Shown here in pieces: positions 35,480 to 44,440 of a DNA stretch of 64,000 nt; positions within the stretch are counted from its first letter, which is position 1; every line of letters starts with the position of its first letter. This stretch comes from Rhizobium sp. CF122 (lineage in GTDB: Bacteria; Pseudomonadota; Alphaproteobacteria; Rhizobiales; Rhizobiaceae): the NCBI RefSeq assembly GCF_000282035.1, contig NZ_AKKA01000071.1:1-64000 (forward strand), written 5' to 3'. Position numbers and translations under genes: made by a program. Under the pieces are notes generated by a model. That model was not told the DNA's origin, did no database searches, and was given only the letters and a program-made list of their open reading frames with translations.

Positions 35480-36050
35480 CAGCGACCGGCAGAACCGATA
35501 TCTTCACCGATTGCGCATTTTCTCTCTGGCAACGCCTCGCCGCGCGATCGGCGAGGACTGTCATGTTGTCGCTGCATAACAGTGGATGTTCTGCGACCGT
35601 GACCGAAGCGAGAGCTGCTAGGGTGGCATCACCACCACTTTCGTCGCGCGGATGAATACCTCAATGTGCACTGCACATATCATGCCACTATCCTGAACCT
35701 GCCGCCTGTTAAGCGCAGCGGTTTGACCAGGATCGGCTTCTGCGTAGTTGAGGAAATATGACGCTGTTCTGCATCGAACTTAATCAATAATACGGATTGA
35801 TTTCCGCCACCATACCAGGATCCGCCCAGTATCAAGCAACTCGCAGGCAATACTTCGTTGCTTTAAATATTTACTAAGCTAAACGTCCAATTATTAAGAG
35901 GAAATACTTAAGAAGAATTAATTTCGCGATCCAGATCGCGAAGTATATTCGCCAATAGTCCCGGGCGTTACGCAATAAGGCGTATTCAAGGTTAATTGTT
36001 GGGCACGTTTAACTCATGCTAACTATACAGCAGGGTTGAGGGTGTGAATC
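35480..36050. promoter_or_regulatory. Long intergenic region with terminator-like hairpin and a 20-bp dyad
   Basis: A 571-base gap without a credible gene. A perfect 8-bp stem CCTCGCCG / CGGCGAGG with a 6-base loop (35535-35556) lies 56 bases after the small secreted protein and may terminate its transcript, although there is no U-tract. From ~35850 the sequence is AT-rich and probably holds the promoter of the sugar-transferase operon. A perfect dyad TTCGCGATC-CA-GATCGCGAA occupies 35923-35942. Confidence 0.5.
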
Positions 36051-37490
36051 ATGACCATTCCAGTCGAACAGAACTGGGGCCCGCATCTTTCCGTCAAAAG
36101 CGACCGGAAATGGTTCGGTTTCAACAGCATTGCGATTGCCTGCATCGCAGCAACGGTCGATTTTATCGTTCTCCTTGCGGCGAGTGCAGCAGGTCATCTG
36201 TTCTACGAGCAGATTGCCTTCGGCACTGTTGCCGACCCTTCGCTTTACGTCGGGATCGGTCTACTCGTGGCGACGATTTTCATGTTGGCGATGTTTAGCG
36301 TCCATGCCTACCGACCGAGCGAGATGTTGTCGTTCCGCCGCCAGTTGCTGCTGATCACGGCGTTTTTGCCGGCGGCTCTGCTGTTTCTTCTGGCCGTGAT
36401 CTTGTTCTTCAAGATCGACGCGGCAATTCCGCGTGGCTCGATCATCACAGGTGCAATTCTCTCCTTGGGTGGGCTGATCGCTTTGCGCCTGTTCTGGTAT
36501 AGCCACCTCAGCAGCGCGATTGCTCGTGCAGCGTTCCCCACCCGACGGGTACTTCTCATTTGCCCAAGCACGATGCCGACGGAATCAGTCGTTCAACGTG
36601 CCGCCCTCAGCGGTCTCTCTATTAAGCATACGATGCGAATTGCCGAAGCCGATCTGGCGCTGGCATCCATGAGCGAGGCCTATGAGAAGAACGGCATAGC
36701 CGAAGTGGATGAAGTGCTGGTTGCATGGAGCGACTATGGAAATTTGCGCGCGCTCGAGGAGTGCCTGACCACGCTGCGTCAATTCTGTGTGCCGGTAAGC
36801 GTCATGTTCGGCGGTGTCGTCGGAGACGTCGTCGAAGGCCCTGCGCAAACGGTCGGGGAGCGGCGCGTGTTCCAAACCCACCGCCCACCGCTCGATCTCT
36901 ACGAACGGGGACTGAAAAGGGCATTCGATGTCGCCTTTTCCATCGCTGCACTGGTTGTCATGTTCCCAATTTGTGTTGCGGTTGCCGTTGCCATAAAACT
37001 AGACAGCCCCGGACCGATCTTCTTCGTGCAATCGCGAAAAGGGTATAGTGGCCGCGTGTTTCGCATACTCAAGTTTCGCAGCATGTCGGTCATGGAAGAT
37101 TCCACGGACGTGCGCCAAGCGACACGCAACGACCCTCGCGTCACGCGAGTCGGCGGCTTTATCCGATCGACAAGCCTGGACGAACTGCCGCAATTCTGGA
37201 ACGTCCTTCGAGGCGACATGTCGGTCGTCGGGCCGCGTCCGCATGCATTGGTGCACGATGATCTCTATGGAGCTCTTATCGCCGAATACGCATCGCGCCG
37301 GCATGTCAAGCCCGGATTGACAGGATGGGCCCAGATCAACGGGTGCCGAGGCGAAACACCGACAGTGGATCGAATGGCTGACCGTGTTCGCCATGACCTT
37401 TGGTACATCCATAATTGGTCATTGTGGCTCGATCTGAAAATCGTCTATGTGACCATGGTCAGCATGGTTGATCGCAGGAATGTCTACTAG
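36051..37490 (+). CDS. Undecaprenyl-phosphate sugar-1-phosphate transferase (WbaP/WcaJ/ExoY family)
   Basis: A 479-residue polyprenyl sugar-phosphate transferase that starts polysaccharide repeat units on the lipid carrier at the inner membrane. Four or five N-terminal TM segments (~22-150) and a Rossmann-like middle region precede the catalytic bacterial sugar transferase domain (~285-479): KRAFDVAFS, SPGPIFFVQSRKG, FKFRSM-like ILKFRSMS, RSTSLDELPQFWNVLRGDMS and VGPRP. It is followed 45 bases later by the dTDP-rhamnose genes, so it may initiate a rhamnose-containing heteropolysaccharide, separate from the synthase-dependent alginate-like polymer. Confidence 0.9.
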   Translation: MTIPVEQNWGPHLSVKSDRKWFGFNSIAIACIAATVDFIVLLAASAAGHLFYEQIAFGTVADPSLYVGIGLLVATIFMLAMFSVHAYRPSEMLSFRRQLLLITAFLPAALLFLLAVILFFKIDAAIPRGSIITGAILSLGGLIALRLFWYSHLSSAIARAAFPTRRVLLICPSTMPTESVVQRAALSGLSIKHTMRIAEADLALASMSEAYEKNGIAEVDEVLVAWSDYGNLRALEECLTTLRQFCVPVSVMFGGVVGDVVEGPAQTVGERRVFQTHRPPLDLYERGLKRAFDVAFSIAALVVMFPICVAVAVAIKLDSPGPIFFVQSRKGYSGRVFRILKFRSMSVMEDSTDVRQATRNDPRVTRVGGFIRSTSLDELPQFWNVLRGDMSVVGPRPHALVHDDLYGALIAEYASRRHVKPGLTGWAQINGCRGETPTVDRMADRVRHDLWYIHNWSLWLDLKIVYVTMVSMVDRRNVY

Positions 37491-37535
37491 CTGGTCGTCG
37501 TTTGTGTTTTGTGTTTGTGTGAAGGGTGTGTAGCG

Positions 37536-38585
37536 ATGATTTTGGTGACGGGCGGCGCCGGCTTTATCGGCTCAAACTTCATTCTCGACTGGCTGGCGCA
37601 GAGCGACGAGCCTGTTCTCAATCTCGATGCGCTGACCTATGCTGGCAACAGTGAGAATTTGGCCTCGCTTTCGGGAGATGCCAGGTACACCTTCGTCCGT
37701 GGAAGCATTGGCGATAGTGCGCTGGTGACGAGCCTCCTGACACGATACAAACCCTGCGCCATCGTGAACTTCGCCGCCGAAAGCCATGTTGACCGCTCGA
37801 TCCATGGGCCGGAAGATTTCATTCAGACCAACATCGTAGGCACATTCCGGTTACTGGAAGCAGTGCGAGCCTATTGGGGCGGATTGGCGGATCGCGAAGG
37901 GTTTCGTTTCCTGCACATTTCGACCGACGAGGTATTCGGTACGCTGCGCGCGGGTGATCCTGCCTTTGACGAACAAAATCAGTACCAGCCAAACAGCCCT
38001 TATTCGGCCAGCAAAGCAGCAGCGGACCACCTTGTTCGGGCCTACCACCACACCTACGGCCTGCCCGTTTTGACCACCAATTGCTCCAACAACTACGGCC
38101 CGTTTCACTTTCCAGAAAAGCTCATTCCCCTGGTCATTCACAATGCCATTTCAGGTCGCTCCTTGCCGCTCTACGGCGATGGCCGGCAAATTCGCGACTG
38201 GCTCTACGTCAAGGATCACTGCAGCGCAATTCGACGGGTGTTGGACGACGGCTTGCCAGGACAGACCTACAACATCGGGGGCTGGAACGAACGAACCAAC
38301 CTCGAGGTCGTGATGACGCTCTGCGACGTGCTTGACGAGCTTAAGCCCAAAGCAGACGGCGGCTCCTATCAGGATCAGATCACGTTCGTGACCGATCGCC
38401 CGGGTCATGACCGGCGCTACGCTATCGACGCCCGCAAGATTGAGGCAGAGTTGGGCTGGCGACCAGCCGAGACGTTCGAGACCGGCATCCGAAAGACTGT
38501 TCGCTGGTATCTCGATCATCCGGATTGGGTACACAACGTCACCTCCGGCAGCTACCGCAACTGGATCGCGAAGCAATACGCATGA
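37536..38585 (+). CDS. rfbB: dTDP-glucose 4,6-dehydratase
   Basis: A 349-residue short-chain dehydrogenase of the RmlB type: NAD-binding GGAGFIGSNF at the N-terminus, STDEVFG, the catalytic YSASK tyrosine/lysine pair, and NNYGPFHFPEKLIP with DRPGHDRRYAID near the end. It is the second step of dTDP-L-rhamnose synthesis. ATG 37536 begins MILVTGG directly and follows GAAGGG; the upstream in-frame ATG 37509 adds nine non-conserved residues. It overlaps rfbD by four bases. Confidence 0.95.
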   Translation: MILVTGGAGFIGSNFILDWLAQSDEPVLNLDALTYAGNSENLASLSGDARYTFVRGSIGDSALVTSLLTRYKPCAIVNFAAESHVDRSIHGPEDFIQTNIVGTFRLLEAVRAYWGGLADREGFRFLHISTDEVFGTLRAGDPAFDEQNQYQPNSPYSASKAAADHLVRAYHHTYGLPVLTTNCSNNYGPFHFPEKLIPLVIHNAISGRSLPLYGDGRQIRDWLYVKDHCSAIRRVLDDGLPGQTYNIGGWNERTNLEVVMTLCDVLDELKPKADGGSYQDQITFVTDRPGHDRRYAIDARKIEAELGWRPAETFETGIRKTVRWYLDHPDWVHNVTSGSYRNWIAKQYA

Positions 38586-39478
38586 ATATCCTGCTGCTTG
38601 GCAAGAACGGCCAGGTCGGCCGGGAACTTCATCGAACGCTCCTTCCGCTGGGTGCGGTGACGGCGCTGGAAAGGCGTGACATCGATATGGAAGCGACTGA
38701 GACCCTCCCTGCGATCTTGGAGGAACATGCGCCCGATCTTATCGTTAATGCCGCCGCCTGGACGCAGGTCGACCGTGCGGAATCGACGCCGGAGGCCGCT
38801 TTCCGGGTTAATGCCGAAGCGCCGCAAATCATCGCTCGATTTGCCCGCGACCGCGGCGCGACGCTCGTTCACTACTCAACAGACTATGTTTTCGACGGCC
38901 GGAAGGAGGCGCCGTACGTCGAAAGTGACGACACCAATCCGCTGAACGTCTACGGGCAATCAAAGCGAGCCGGCGAGCAAGCGATCGAAGCGTCAGGCTG
39001 CAGGTTCGTTATACTACGGACAAGCTGGGTTTTCTCCGCGACGGGAGCCAATTTCATCAAGACCGTTCTTCGCTTGGCGCGGGAGCGAGCGACGCTGCGC
39101 ATCGTTGCCGATCAATTTGGCGCGCCGACATCAGCCGAACTGATCGCCGACGTCACGGCACTGGCAGTCGCGGCCCATCGCCGAGGGGAATTTGACGGCG
39201 GCATCTATCATCTGACGGCGCAAGGCCAAACGAGCTGGCATGAGCTTGCATCCTATGTCGTTCGACGTGCGTGCGAACTGGGGTTCACTTTGCAGACTGA
39301 TGTTGCCGACATCGAGCCGATTGCGACCGAGGAATACCCCCTGCCTGCAGTGCGGCCGCAAAACTCCTTGCTCAATAGCGATGCACTCGCCGGTCGCCTG
39401 GGATTGGATCTGCCGTACTGGAGCGTGCACGTGGACAGGATGCTCGATCAACTGAAGGAACGGGAGCTGCAGGCGTGA
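38582..39478 (+). CDS. rfbD: dTDP-4-dehydrorhamnose reductase
   Basis: A 298-residue Rml[11 protein letters not shown] nucleotide-binding motif, [21 protein letters not shown], and YGQSKRAGE with the catalytic Tyr/Lys. It is the final reduction to dTDP-L-rhamnose. It starts inside the rfbB stop codon (ATGA) and overlaps rfbA by four bases, so translation is coupled along the cassette. Confidence 0.95.
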   Translation: MNILLLGKNGQVGRELHRTLLPLGAVTALERRDIDMEATETLPAILEEHAPDLIVNAAAWTQVDRAESTPEAAFRVNAEAPQIIARFARDRGATLVHYSTDYVFDGRKEAPYVESDDTNPLNVYGQSKRAGEQAIEASGCRFVILRTSWVFSATGANFIKTVLRLARERATLRIVADQFGAPTSAELIADVTALAVAAHRRGEFDGGIYHLTAQGQTSWHELASYVVRRACELGFTLQTDVADIEPIATEEYPLPAVRPQNSLLNSDALAGRLGLDLPYWSVHVDRMLDQLKERELQA

Positions 39479-40359
39479 CTCGAAAAGGCATCATCCTCGC
39501 CGGTGGTTCCGGCACCCGTCTGCATCCCGCGACGTTGGCAATCAGCAAGCAGTTGCTGCCGGTCTTCGACAAACCGATGATCTACTATCCATTGAGCACG
39601 CTGATGCTCGCGGGCATCCGAGACATACTGGTGATATCGACCCCGCAGGATACACCTCGCTTTGAGGCGTTGCTGGGAACCGGCGAGCAGTGGGGCATCA
39701 ACTTCTCCTATGCCGTGCAGCCGTCGCCCGATGGCCTGGCCCAGGCCTTCATCATCGGAGAAGACTTCCTGGAGGGGTCGCCAAGCGCACTCGTGCTCGG
39801 CGACAATATTTTCTACGGGCATGACCTGCCGCTCCTGCTGGGTAGCGGTATGTCGCGCGCGAGCGGCGCAACCGTCTTCGCTTACCATGTGCTCGATCCC
39901 GAGCGCTATGGCGTCGTCGAGTTCGACGATGCGAAAAGGGCTCTGTCCATCGAGGAAAAGCCGTCCCTGCCGAAGTCGAACTATGCCGTCACGGGCCTCT
40001 ATTTCTATGATGAGAGGGCAGTCGACTATGCCAAGCAGCTCAAGCCCTCAGCGCGCGGCGAGCTTGAGATTACTGATCTGAACAGCCGCTACCTCGATGC
40101 AGGAAGCCTGACCGTGGAGATCATGGGGCGCGGCTATGCCTGGCTCGATACGGGAACTCACGATTCTCTCCTCGATGCCGGACAATTCATTTCGACACTG
40201 GAGCATCGCCAGGGCCTAAAGGTTTCCTGCCCGGAGGAAATTGCGTTTCGAAACAAGTGGATCGACAGAGCCCACCTTGAGCAGCTCGCCACCCCGCTTG
40301 CGAAAAGTGGCTATGGCAAGTACTTGCTGCGACTTCTGAGCGAGGCTGAAGACAGATGA
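39475..40359 (+). CDS. rfbA: Glucose-1-phosphate thymidylyltransferase
   Basis: A 294-residue RmlA: nucleotidyltransferase signature [38 protein letters not shown] and [20 protein letters not shown]. It forms dTDP-glucose from dTTP and glucose-1-phosphate, the first step of the rhamnose pathway. The start is GTG 39475, overlapping the rfbD stop; it overlaps rfbC by four bases. Confidence 0.96.
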   Translation: MTRKGIILAGGSGTRLHPATLAISKQLLPVFDKPMIYYPLSTLMLAGIRDILVISTPQDTPRFEALLGTGEQWGINFSYAVQPSPDGLAQAFIIGEDFLEGSPSALVLGDNIFYGHDLPLLLGSGMSRASGATVFAYHVLDPERYGVVEFDDAKRALSIEEKPSLPKSNYAVTGLYFYDERAVDYAKQLKPSARGELEITDLNSRYLDAGSLTVEIMGRGYAWLDTGTHDSLLDAGQFISTLEHRQGLKVSCPEEIAFRNKWIDRAHLEQLATPLAKSGYGKYLLRLLSEAEDR

Positions 40360-40916
40360 AGGTGACGCCGCTCGAAATTGCCGATGTCCTGCTGGTCGAG
40401 CCGACAGTCTATGGCGACGACAGAGGATTCTTCTTCGAGAGCTTTAATCAGGCCCGCTTCAATGCGGCCGTCGGCCGCGACGTCAGCTTCGTGCAGGACA
40501 ATCACTCCAAGTCGGCAAAGGGCGTCTTGAGGGGCTTGCATTACCAAATACGGCGACCACAGGGAAAACTCGTACGCGTTGTGGACGGCACTGTATTTGA
40601 TGTTGCCGTCGACATGCGCAAAGGCTCGCCGACCTTCGGCAAGTGGGTGGGAGAGTACCTGTCCGCTGACAACAAGCGGCAACTCTGGATCCCCCCCGGC
40701 TTCGCCCACGGCTTTCTCGTTCTGTCCGACTGCGCGCAATTCCTCTACAAGACAACAGATTTCTATTCGCCGGAAAACGAGCGGGCCGTGATCTGGAATG
40801 ATCGTGCTCTGAATATTGCTTGGCCGATTAAGGGGGCACCGCTTCTTTCTGAAAAGGATGCGATGGCGTCGACATTCGAGCACGCCGAGCTTTTCCTCGA
40901 TCAAGCGGATAGCTGA
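40356..40916 (+). CDS. rfbC: dTDP-4-dehydrorhamnose 3,5-epimerase
   Basis: A 186-residue RmlC of the cupin fold: [32 protein letters not shown] with the catalytic His, [16 protein letters not shown] strand ([16 protein letters not shown]) and IPPGFAHGF. It is the third step of the rhamnose pathway and the last gene of the rfbBDAC cassette. Confidence 0.95.
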   Translation: MKVTPLEIADVLLVEPTVYGDDRGFFFESFNQARFNAAVGRDVSFVQDNHSKSAKGVLRGLHYQIRRPQGKLVRVVDGTVFDVAVDMRKGSPTFGKWVGEYLSADNKRQLWIPPGFAHGFLVLSDCAQFLYKTTDFYSPENERAVIWNDRALNIAWPIKGAPLLSEKDAMASTFEHAELFLDQADS

Positions 40917-41034
40917 AGGCGATGCTTCCATAAAATCTTGAAATCGCTTGAATGTTTTGCCAGCTGCCGTGGACGGCGAGGAGCCTTGAATTGAAGGACG
41001 CCAGCGCCTGCCCGGTATCAACGACGCTTTCCGG

Positions 41035-41042
41035 AAACGTTT
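41035..41042. promoter_or_regulatory. LacI-type operator half-palindrome before the regulator gene
   Basis: GGAAACGTTTTAGTAT (41033-41048) contains the palindromic core AAACGTTT and closely resembles the two operator sites at 42345 and 42367, including the following TTAGTAT. It is placed 45 bases before the regulator start, which fits autoregulation. Confidence 0.55.
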
Positions 41043-41087
41043 TAGTATGGCAGATAAGGAGGCGCAGCGTTCAATCGGGGAGGTAGA

Positions 41088-42134
41088 TTGCCGCAGATGA
41101 AGGGAATTCGCCAACTCGCAAAGCATCTCGACATCTCGATCGGGACGGTTTCGCGCGCGCTGAACGGCAGGCCTGACGTCAATGAAGAGACGCGCAAGCG
41201 CGTGCTCGCGGCCGCCGAAGAGCTGGGTTATGTGGCAAATCAGTCCGGACGCAGCCTCCGTCAGGGAACGACAAACGTCATCGGGCTGATGATCGAATCC
41301 AGCAAGGAAACGGTCGAAAACAGCGACAACTTCTTCCTTGGTGTTACCGGCGGTCTGCAGAGCGTGCTTTCCCGTCACAAGCTTGACCTGCTGATGCTGC
41401 CATGTCCGAACGACGAGGACCCCCACGAGTATCTGAAGCGGATGGTCGCGCGGCGGATCGTCGATGCGATGATCATTTCGGCCACGCAGCGCGTCGACAA
41501 GCGTATCGACCTCCTGGTCAAGGCCAAGATCCCGTTCGTCGCGCTCGGGCGCAGCACGTCCGGCGGCAACCATACCTGGATCGACCTTGACTTCGAGGGC
41601 GTCGCCGCCTGCGCTGTCGATCGGCTCGTGTCCAAAGGACACCGCCGTATCGCCATCGCAGCGCCATCGAACGACATCAATCTTGGCTATATCTTCGTCG
41701 ACGCCTATCGCCAGTCACTCGAGCGGCACGGCATCACCTACGATCCGTCGCTCGTCATCCGCGTCAAATCAAGCGAGCAGGGCGGCTACCAGGCTGGTCA
41801 TGAACTGCTACGGCTCGACAGCAAGCCAACGGCGATCATCCTGATATACGAGCTCATGGCGATCGGCCTCTATCGTCGCCTGAACGAAGCAGGCATTGTT
41901 CCCGGTCGCGATCTCGCCGTCATTGGCTTCCGCGAGGAACCGCGCGGAAAATTCCTGCAACCATCGCTGACCTGTTTTCGCATGTCACTGCGCGATCTCG
42001 GCGTCGAGCTTGCCGAAACCTTGCTGGCGACAATGCCGGCCTATGCCGAGCACTACCCAAAAGGCGCACGCAACACGATCTGGCCACTCGAACTTGCCCC
42101 AGGAGAGAGTGACGCTTTTTCGCTGAGCACATAG
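41088..42134 (+). CDS. LacI-family transcriptional regulator of the adjacent sugar operon
   Basis: A 348-residue protein. The N-terminal LacI HTH and hinge (GIRQLAKHLDISIGTVSRAL, YVANQSGRSLRQG) precede a periplasmic-binding-protein-like sugar domain (VIGLMIESS, IDLDFEGVAACAVDRL, RRIAIAAPS). TTG 41088 is four bases after GGGGAGG and is taken as the start; ATG 41097 is an alternative. Matching AAACGTTT sites occur before this gene and before the next operon, so it probably represses both until the transported sugar or a derivative binds. Confidence 0.92.
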   Translation: MPQMKGIRQLAKHLDISIGTVSRALNGRPDVNEETRKRVLAAAEELGYVANQSGRSLRQGTTNVIGLMIESSKETVENSDNFFLGVTGGLQSVLSRHKLDLLMLPCPNDEDPHEYLKRMVARRIVDAMIISATQRVDKRIDLLVKAKIPFVALGRSTSGGNHTWIDLDFEGVAACAVDRLVSKGHRRIAIAAPSNDINLGYIFVDAYRQSLERHGITYDPSLVIRVKSSEQGGYQAGHELLRLDSKPTAIILIYELMAIGLYRRLNEAGIVPGRDLAVIGFREEPRGKFLQPSLTCFRMSLRDLGVELAETLLATMPAYAEHYPKGARNTIWPLELAPGESDAFSLST

Positions 42135-42335
42135 CCGGGGCGAGCCTTTTGTTCTTACCAAAATACGAAGATGCGACACCTGAGCGATCCCGCGTTGCTG
42201 GCTCTCTGTACGAAGATGAGTTCCACCGACAGAAATTCGAACGAACTTTTTTCATGCTGCGGTGCGACAGGCATTTGCCTAAGCGCCCGCGTTTTCAAGT
42301 GTTTTTCGCAGCATTTCTGTAAAAACGAGATGGCA

Positions 42336-42378
42336 TTGACAGCAGGAAACGTTTCCGCTTAGTATCGTAAACGTTTAC
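42336..42378 (+). promoter_or_regulatory. Promoter with two LacI operators for the sugar catabolic operon
   Basis: A TTGACA -35 box (42336-42341), 18 bases later a TAGTAT -10 box (42360-42365). A perfect 12-bp palindrome GGAAACGTTTCC (42345-42356) lies between the boxes and another, GTAAACGTTTAC (42367-42378), at the expected transcription start. Their centres are 22 bases apart, about two turns of the helix. This is a textbook layout for repression by a LacI-family protein. Confidence 0.72.
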
Positions 42379-42426
42379 GGGATGCGTTTCGGGAGGAAAG
42401 CCGGAAACGATCCACCGGAGGAAATC

Positions 42427-43461
42427 GTGATTTTGAATGCCGTTCTATGCGGATGCGGAGCCATGTCCAAGGGCTGGTTGCGCGCCATCAAGGAAACCCC
42501 GGCTCTTAAAGCCGCCATCGAGGTCAAGGGCCTCGTCGACGTCAATCCGGCAGCAGCCGAAGCACTCGCCGCCGAGTTCGGCCTAAAGGGCGCCGTCATC
42601 GGCACCGATCTTGCCGACGTCATTGCCAAGGCCAAGGCCGACATCGTGTTCGACGTCGTCATTCCGACGGCACGTTTCAACGTCGTCTCCACGGCGCTGA
42701 AGGCCGGTTGCCACGTTCTCAGCGAAAAGCCGATGGCGACCTCGCTTGCCGAAGGAGCCGCGCTGATCGATCTCGCTGCCGAGACCGGCAAGATCCACGC
42801 CATCATCCAGAACCGCCGCTTCATCTCGGGCGTGCGCCGCATGCGCCGTTTCATCGAGAGCGGGGCAATCGGTGACCTGACCGCCATCCACTGCGACTTT
42901 TTCCTCGCTCCACATTTCGGCGGTTTCCGCGAGGAGATGGACAACGTCCTTTTGCTCGACATGGCGATCCACACCTTCGATGCCGCCCGCTATGTCGCCG
43001 ACAAGAAGCCACTTGCCGTCTATTGCGTCGAACGCAATCCGAAAGGCTCCTGGTACAGGCACGGCGCCTCGGCCAATGCGACCTTCGAGTTTTCTGACGA
43101 TGTCGTCTTCACCTACCGCGGCTCCTGGTGCGCCGAAGGCGAGCGCACGAGCTGGGAAAGCGAGTGGCGTCTCGTCGGCTCCAAGGGCATGTTGACCTGG
43201 GATGGCGGCGACACGTTCAATGCAGCGGTTGTCGGCAATGAGCCCGGCCTCCTGCATGGCTTTACGCCCGTAAACGTTCCCGAGCCCGCGCACGAAGAAG
43301 AAACGCACGGTCATGCCAGCGTCATTGCAGGCTTCGTCGAGGCGATCAAATCAGGCAAGCGGCCCGAAACGGCAAGCTCCGACAATATCAGAAGCCTCGC
43401 CATGGTCTTCGGCGCGATCGAAAGCGCCAAGACCGGCAAGCGCATTGAAATTTCAGCATAA
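42427..43461 (+). CDS. Gfo/Idh/MocA-family sugar oxidoreductase
   Basis: A 344-residue NAD(P)-dependent dehydrogenase. The N-terminal Rossmann motif is GCGAMSKGW, and the conserved SEKPMATS carries the catalytic lysine. The C-terminal alpha/beta domain has DMAIHTFDAARYV, typical of inositol and sugar dehydrogenases. The start is GTG 42427, five bases after GGAGGA, rather than the upstream in-frame ATG 42382, which would lie only four bases downstream of the second operator. It is the first gene of a LacI-controlled operon and probably oxidises the imported sugar or a derivative; substrate unknown. Confidence 0.88.
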   Translation: MILNAVLCGCGAMSKGWLRAIKETPALKAAIEVKGLVDVNPAAAEALAAEFGLKGAVIGTDLADVIAKAKADIVFDVVIPTARFNVVSTALKAGCHVLSEKPMATSLAEGAALIDLAAETGKIHAIIQNRRFISGVRRMRRFIESGAIGDLTAIHCDFFLAPHFGGFREEMDNVLLLDMAIHTFDAARYVADKKPLAVYCVERNPKGSWYRHGASANATFEFSDDVVFTYRGSWCAEGERTSWESEWRLVGSKGMLTWDGGDTFNAAVVGNEPGLLHGFTPVNVPEPAHEEETHGHASVIAGFVEAIKSGKRPETASSDNIRSLAMVFGAIESAKTGKRIEISA

Positions 43462-43472
43462 GGATTAATGAC

Positions 43473-44375
43473 GTGAGCAACCCCGCCAAGTCCATTCGTA
43501 TCGGCACCATGGTCAGCGCCTCCAAGGGCGGCGCCGACAAGCGCATCGGCCAGATTGCCGATATGGGCTTTGAAAGCTTCGAGCCCTTCTTCTGGCAGAC
43601 GACGAACGGCCAGGATCTTGCCGAACTCGGCAAGCGCTGCGTCGATGCCATTGGTGATCGCGACATTACCATCTCGACGCTCGGCATGTTCGGCAATCCG
43701 CTCGAAACGACGGAGATCGACCTGCAGACACTGCAGGGCTGGAAGGACTGCATCGACAACGCACACCATTTCGGCGCAACCTGTGTTGCCGGCTTTACCG
43801 GCCGCATTCGTAACAAGCCGCTGACCGACAGCCTGCCTCGCTACAAGGAGATCTGGAGCGAGCTGTCAAAGCGTGCAGCCGACAAGGGCGTCAAGATCGC
43901 CTTCGAAAACTGCGCCATGGACGGCAACTGGGCGACCGGCGACTGGAACATCGCCCACAACCCGGACGCCTGGGAACTGATCTTCAACGAAACGCCGGAC
44001 GATCACATCGGCCTTGAGTGGGAGCCTTGCCATCAGATGGTCTATCTGATCGAGCCACTGCCACAGATCCGCAAATGGGCCAAGAAGATCTTTCACGTGC
44101 ATGGAAAAGACGCGACGATCCGCTGGGACGTCATCAAGGAACACGGCATCTTCGGCAAAGAGAAGTTCGTCTTCATGCGCACGCCGGGCTTCGGCGACAG
44201 CAACTGGACGGACATTATTTCCGAACTGCGCCTGGCCGGCTGGTCCGGTTCGATCGACATCGAAGGCTGGCACGACCCGGTCTATCGCGACGACTTGGAA
44301 ATGACCGGCCAGGTCTACGCACTGAACCATCTCAAGCATGCCCGGGGCGGCGACTTCGTCGTCGATCCGGTCTGA
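43473..44375 (+). CDS. Sugar phosphate isomerase/epimerase, xylose-isomerase-like TIM barrel
   Basis: A 300-residue protein of the AP-endonuclease-2/IolE-IolH fold. Metal-ligand-type segments are seen at KIAFENCAMDG, IGLEWEPCHQ, FHVHGKDA and SIDIEGWHDP. GTG start 11 bases after the oxidoreductase stop. With the oxidoreductase it probably forms an oxidise-isomerise route for a specific sugar, as in inositol and similar pathways. The exact reaction cannot be read from sequence. Confidence 0.85.
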   Translation: MSNPAKSIRIGTMVSASKGGADKRIGQIADMGFESFEPFFWQTTNGQDLAELGKRCVDAIGDRDITISTLGMFGNPLETTEIDLQTLQGWKDCIDNAHHFGATCVAGFTGRIRNKPLTDSLPRYKEIWSELSKRAADKGVKIAFENCAMDGNWATGDWNIAHNPDAWELIFNETPDDHIGLEWEPCHQMVYLIEPLPQIRKWAKKIFHVHGKDATIRWDVIKEHGIFGKEKFVFMRTPGFGDSNWTDIISELRLAGWSGSIDIEGWHDPVYRDDLEMTGQVYALNHLKHARGGDFVVDPV

Positions 44376-44385
44376 TGACATCGTG

Positions 44386-44408
44386 GCCGGCGAGGAGGAA
44401 TCGCCGGC
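44386..44408 (+). other. Intercistronic hairpin before the binding-protein gene
   Basis: A perfect 8-bp stem GCCGGCGA / TCGCCGGC with a 7-base loop between the isomerase and binding-protein genes, no U-tract. It may protect or process the 5' end of the highly expressed binding-protein message. Confidence 0.5.
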
Positions 44409-44440
44409 TTCCGATAGGATAACCACAAAGGAGGAGAACT

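Noticed and set aside
40311..41642. 443-aa minus-strand ORF across rfbC and the LacI gene
   Set aside because: It spans two clear plus-strand genes and their intergenic region with no recognisable protein features.
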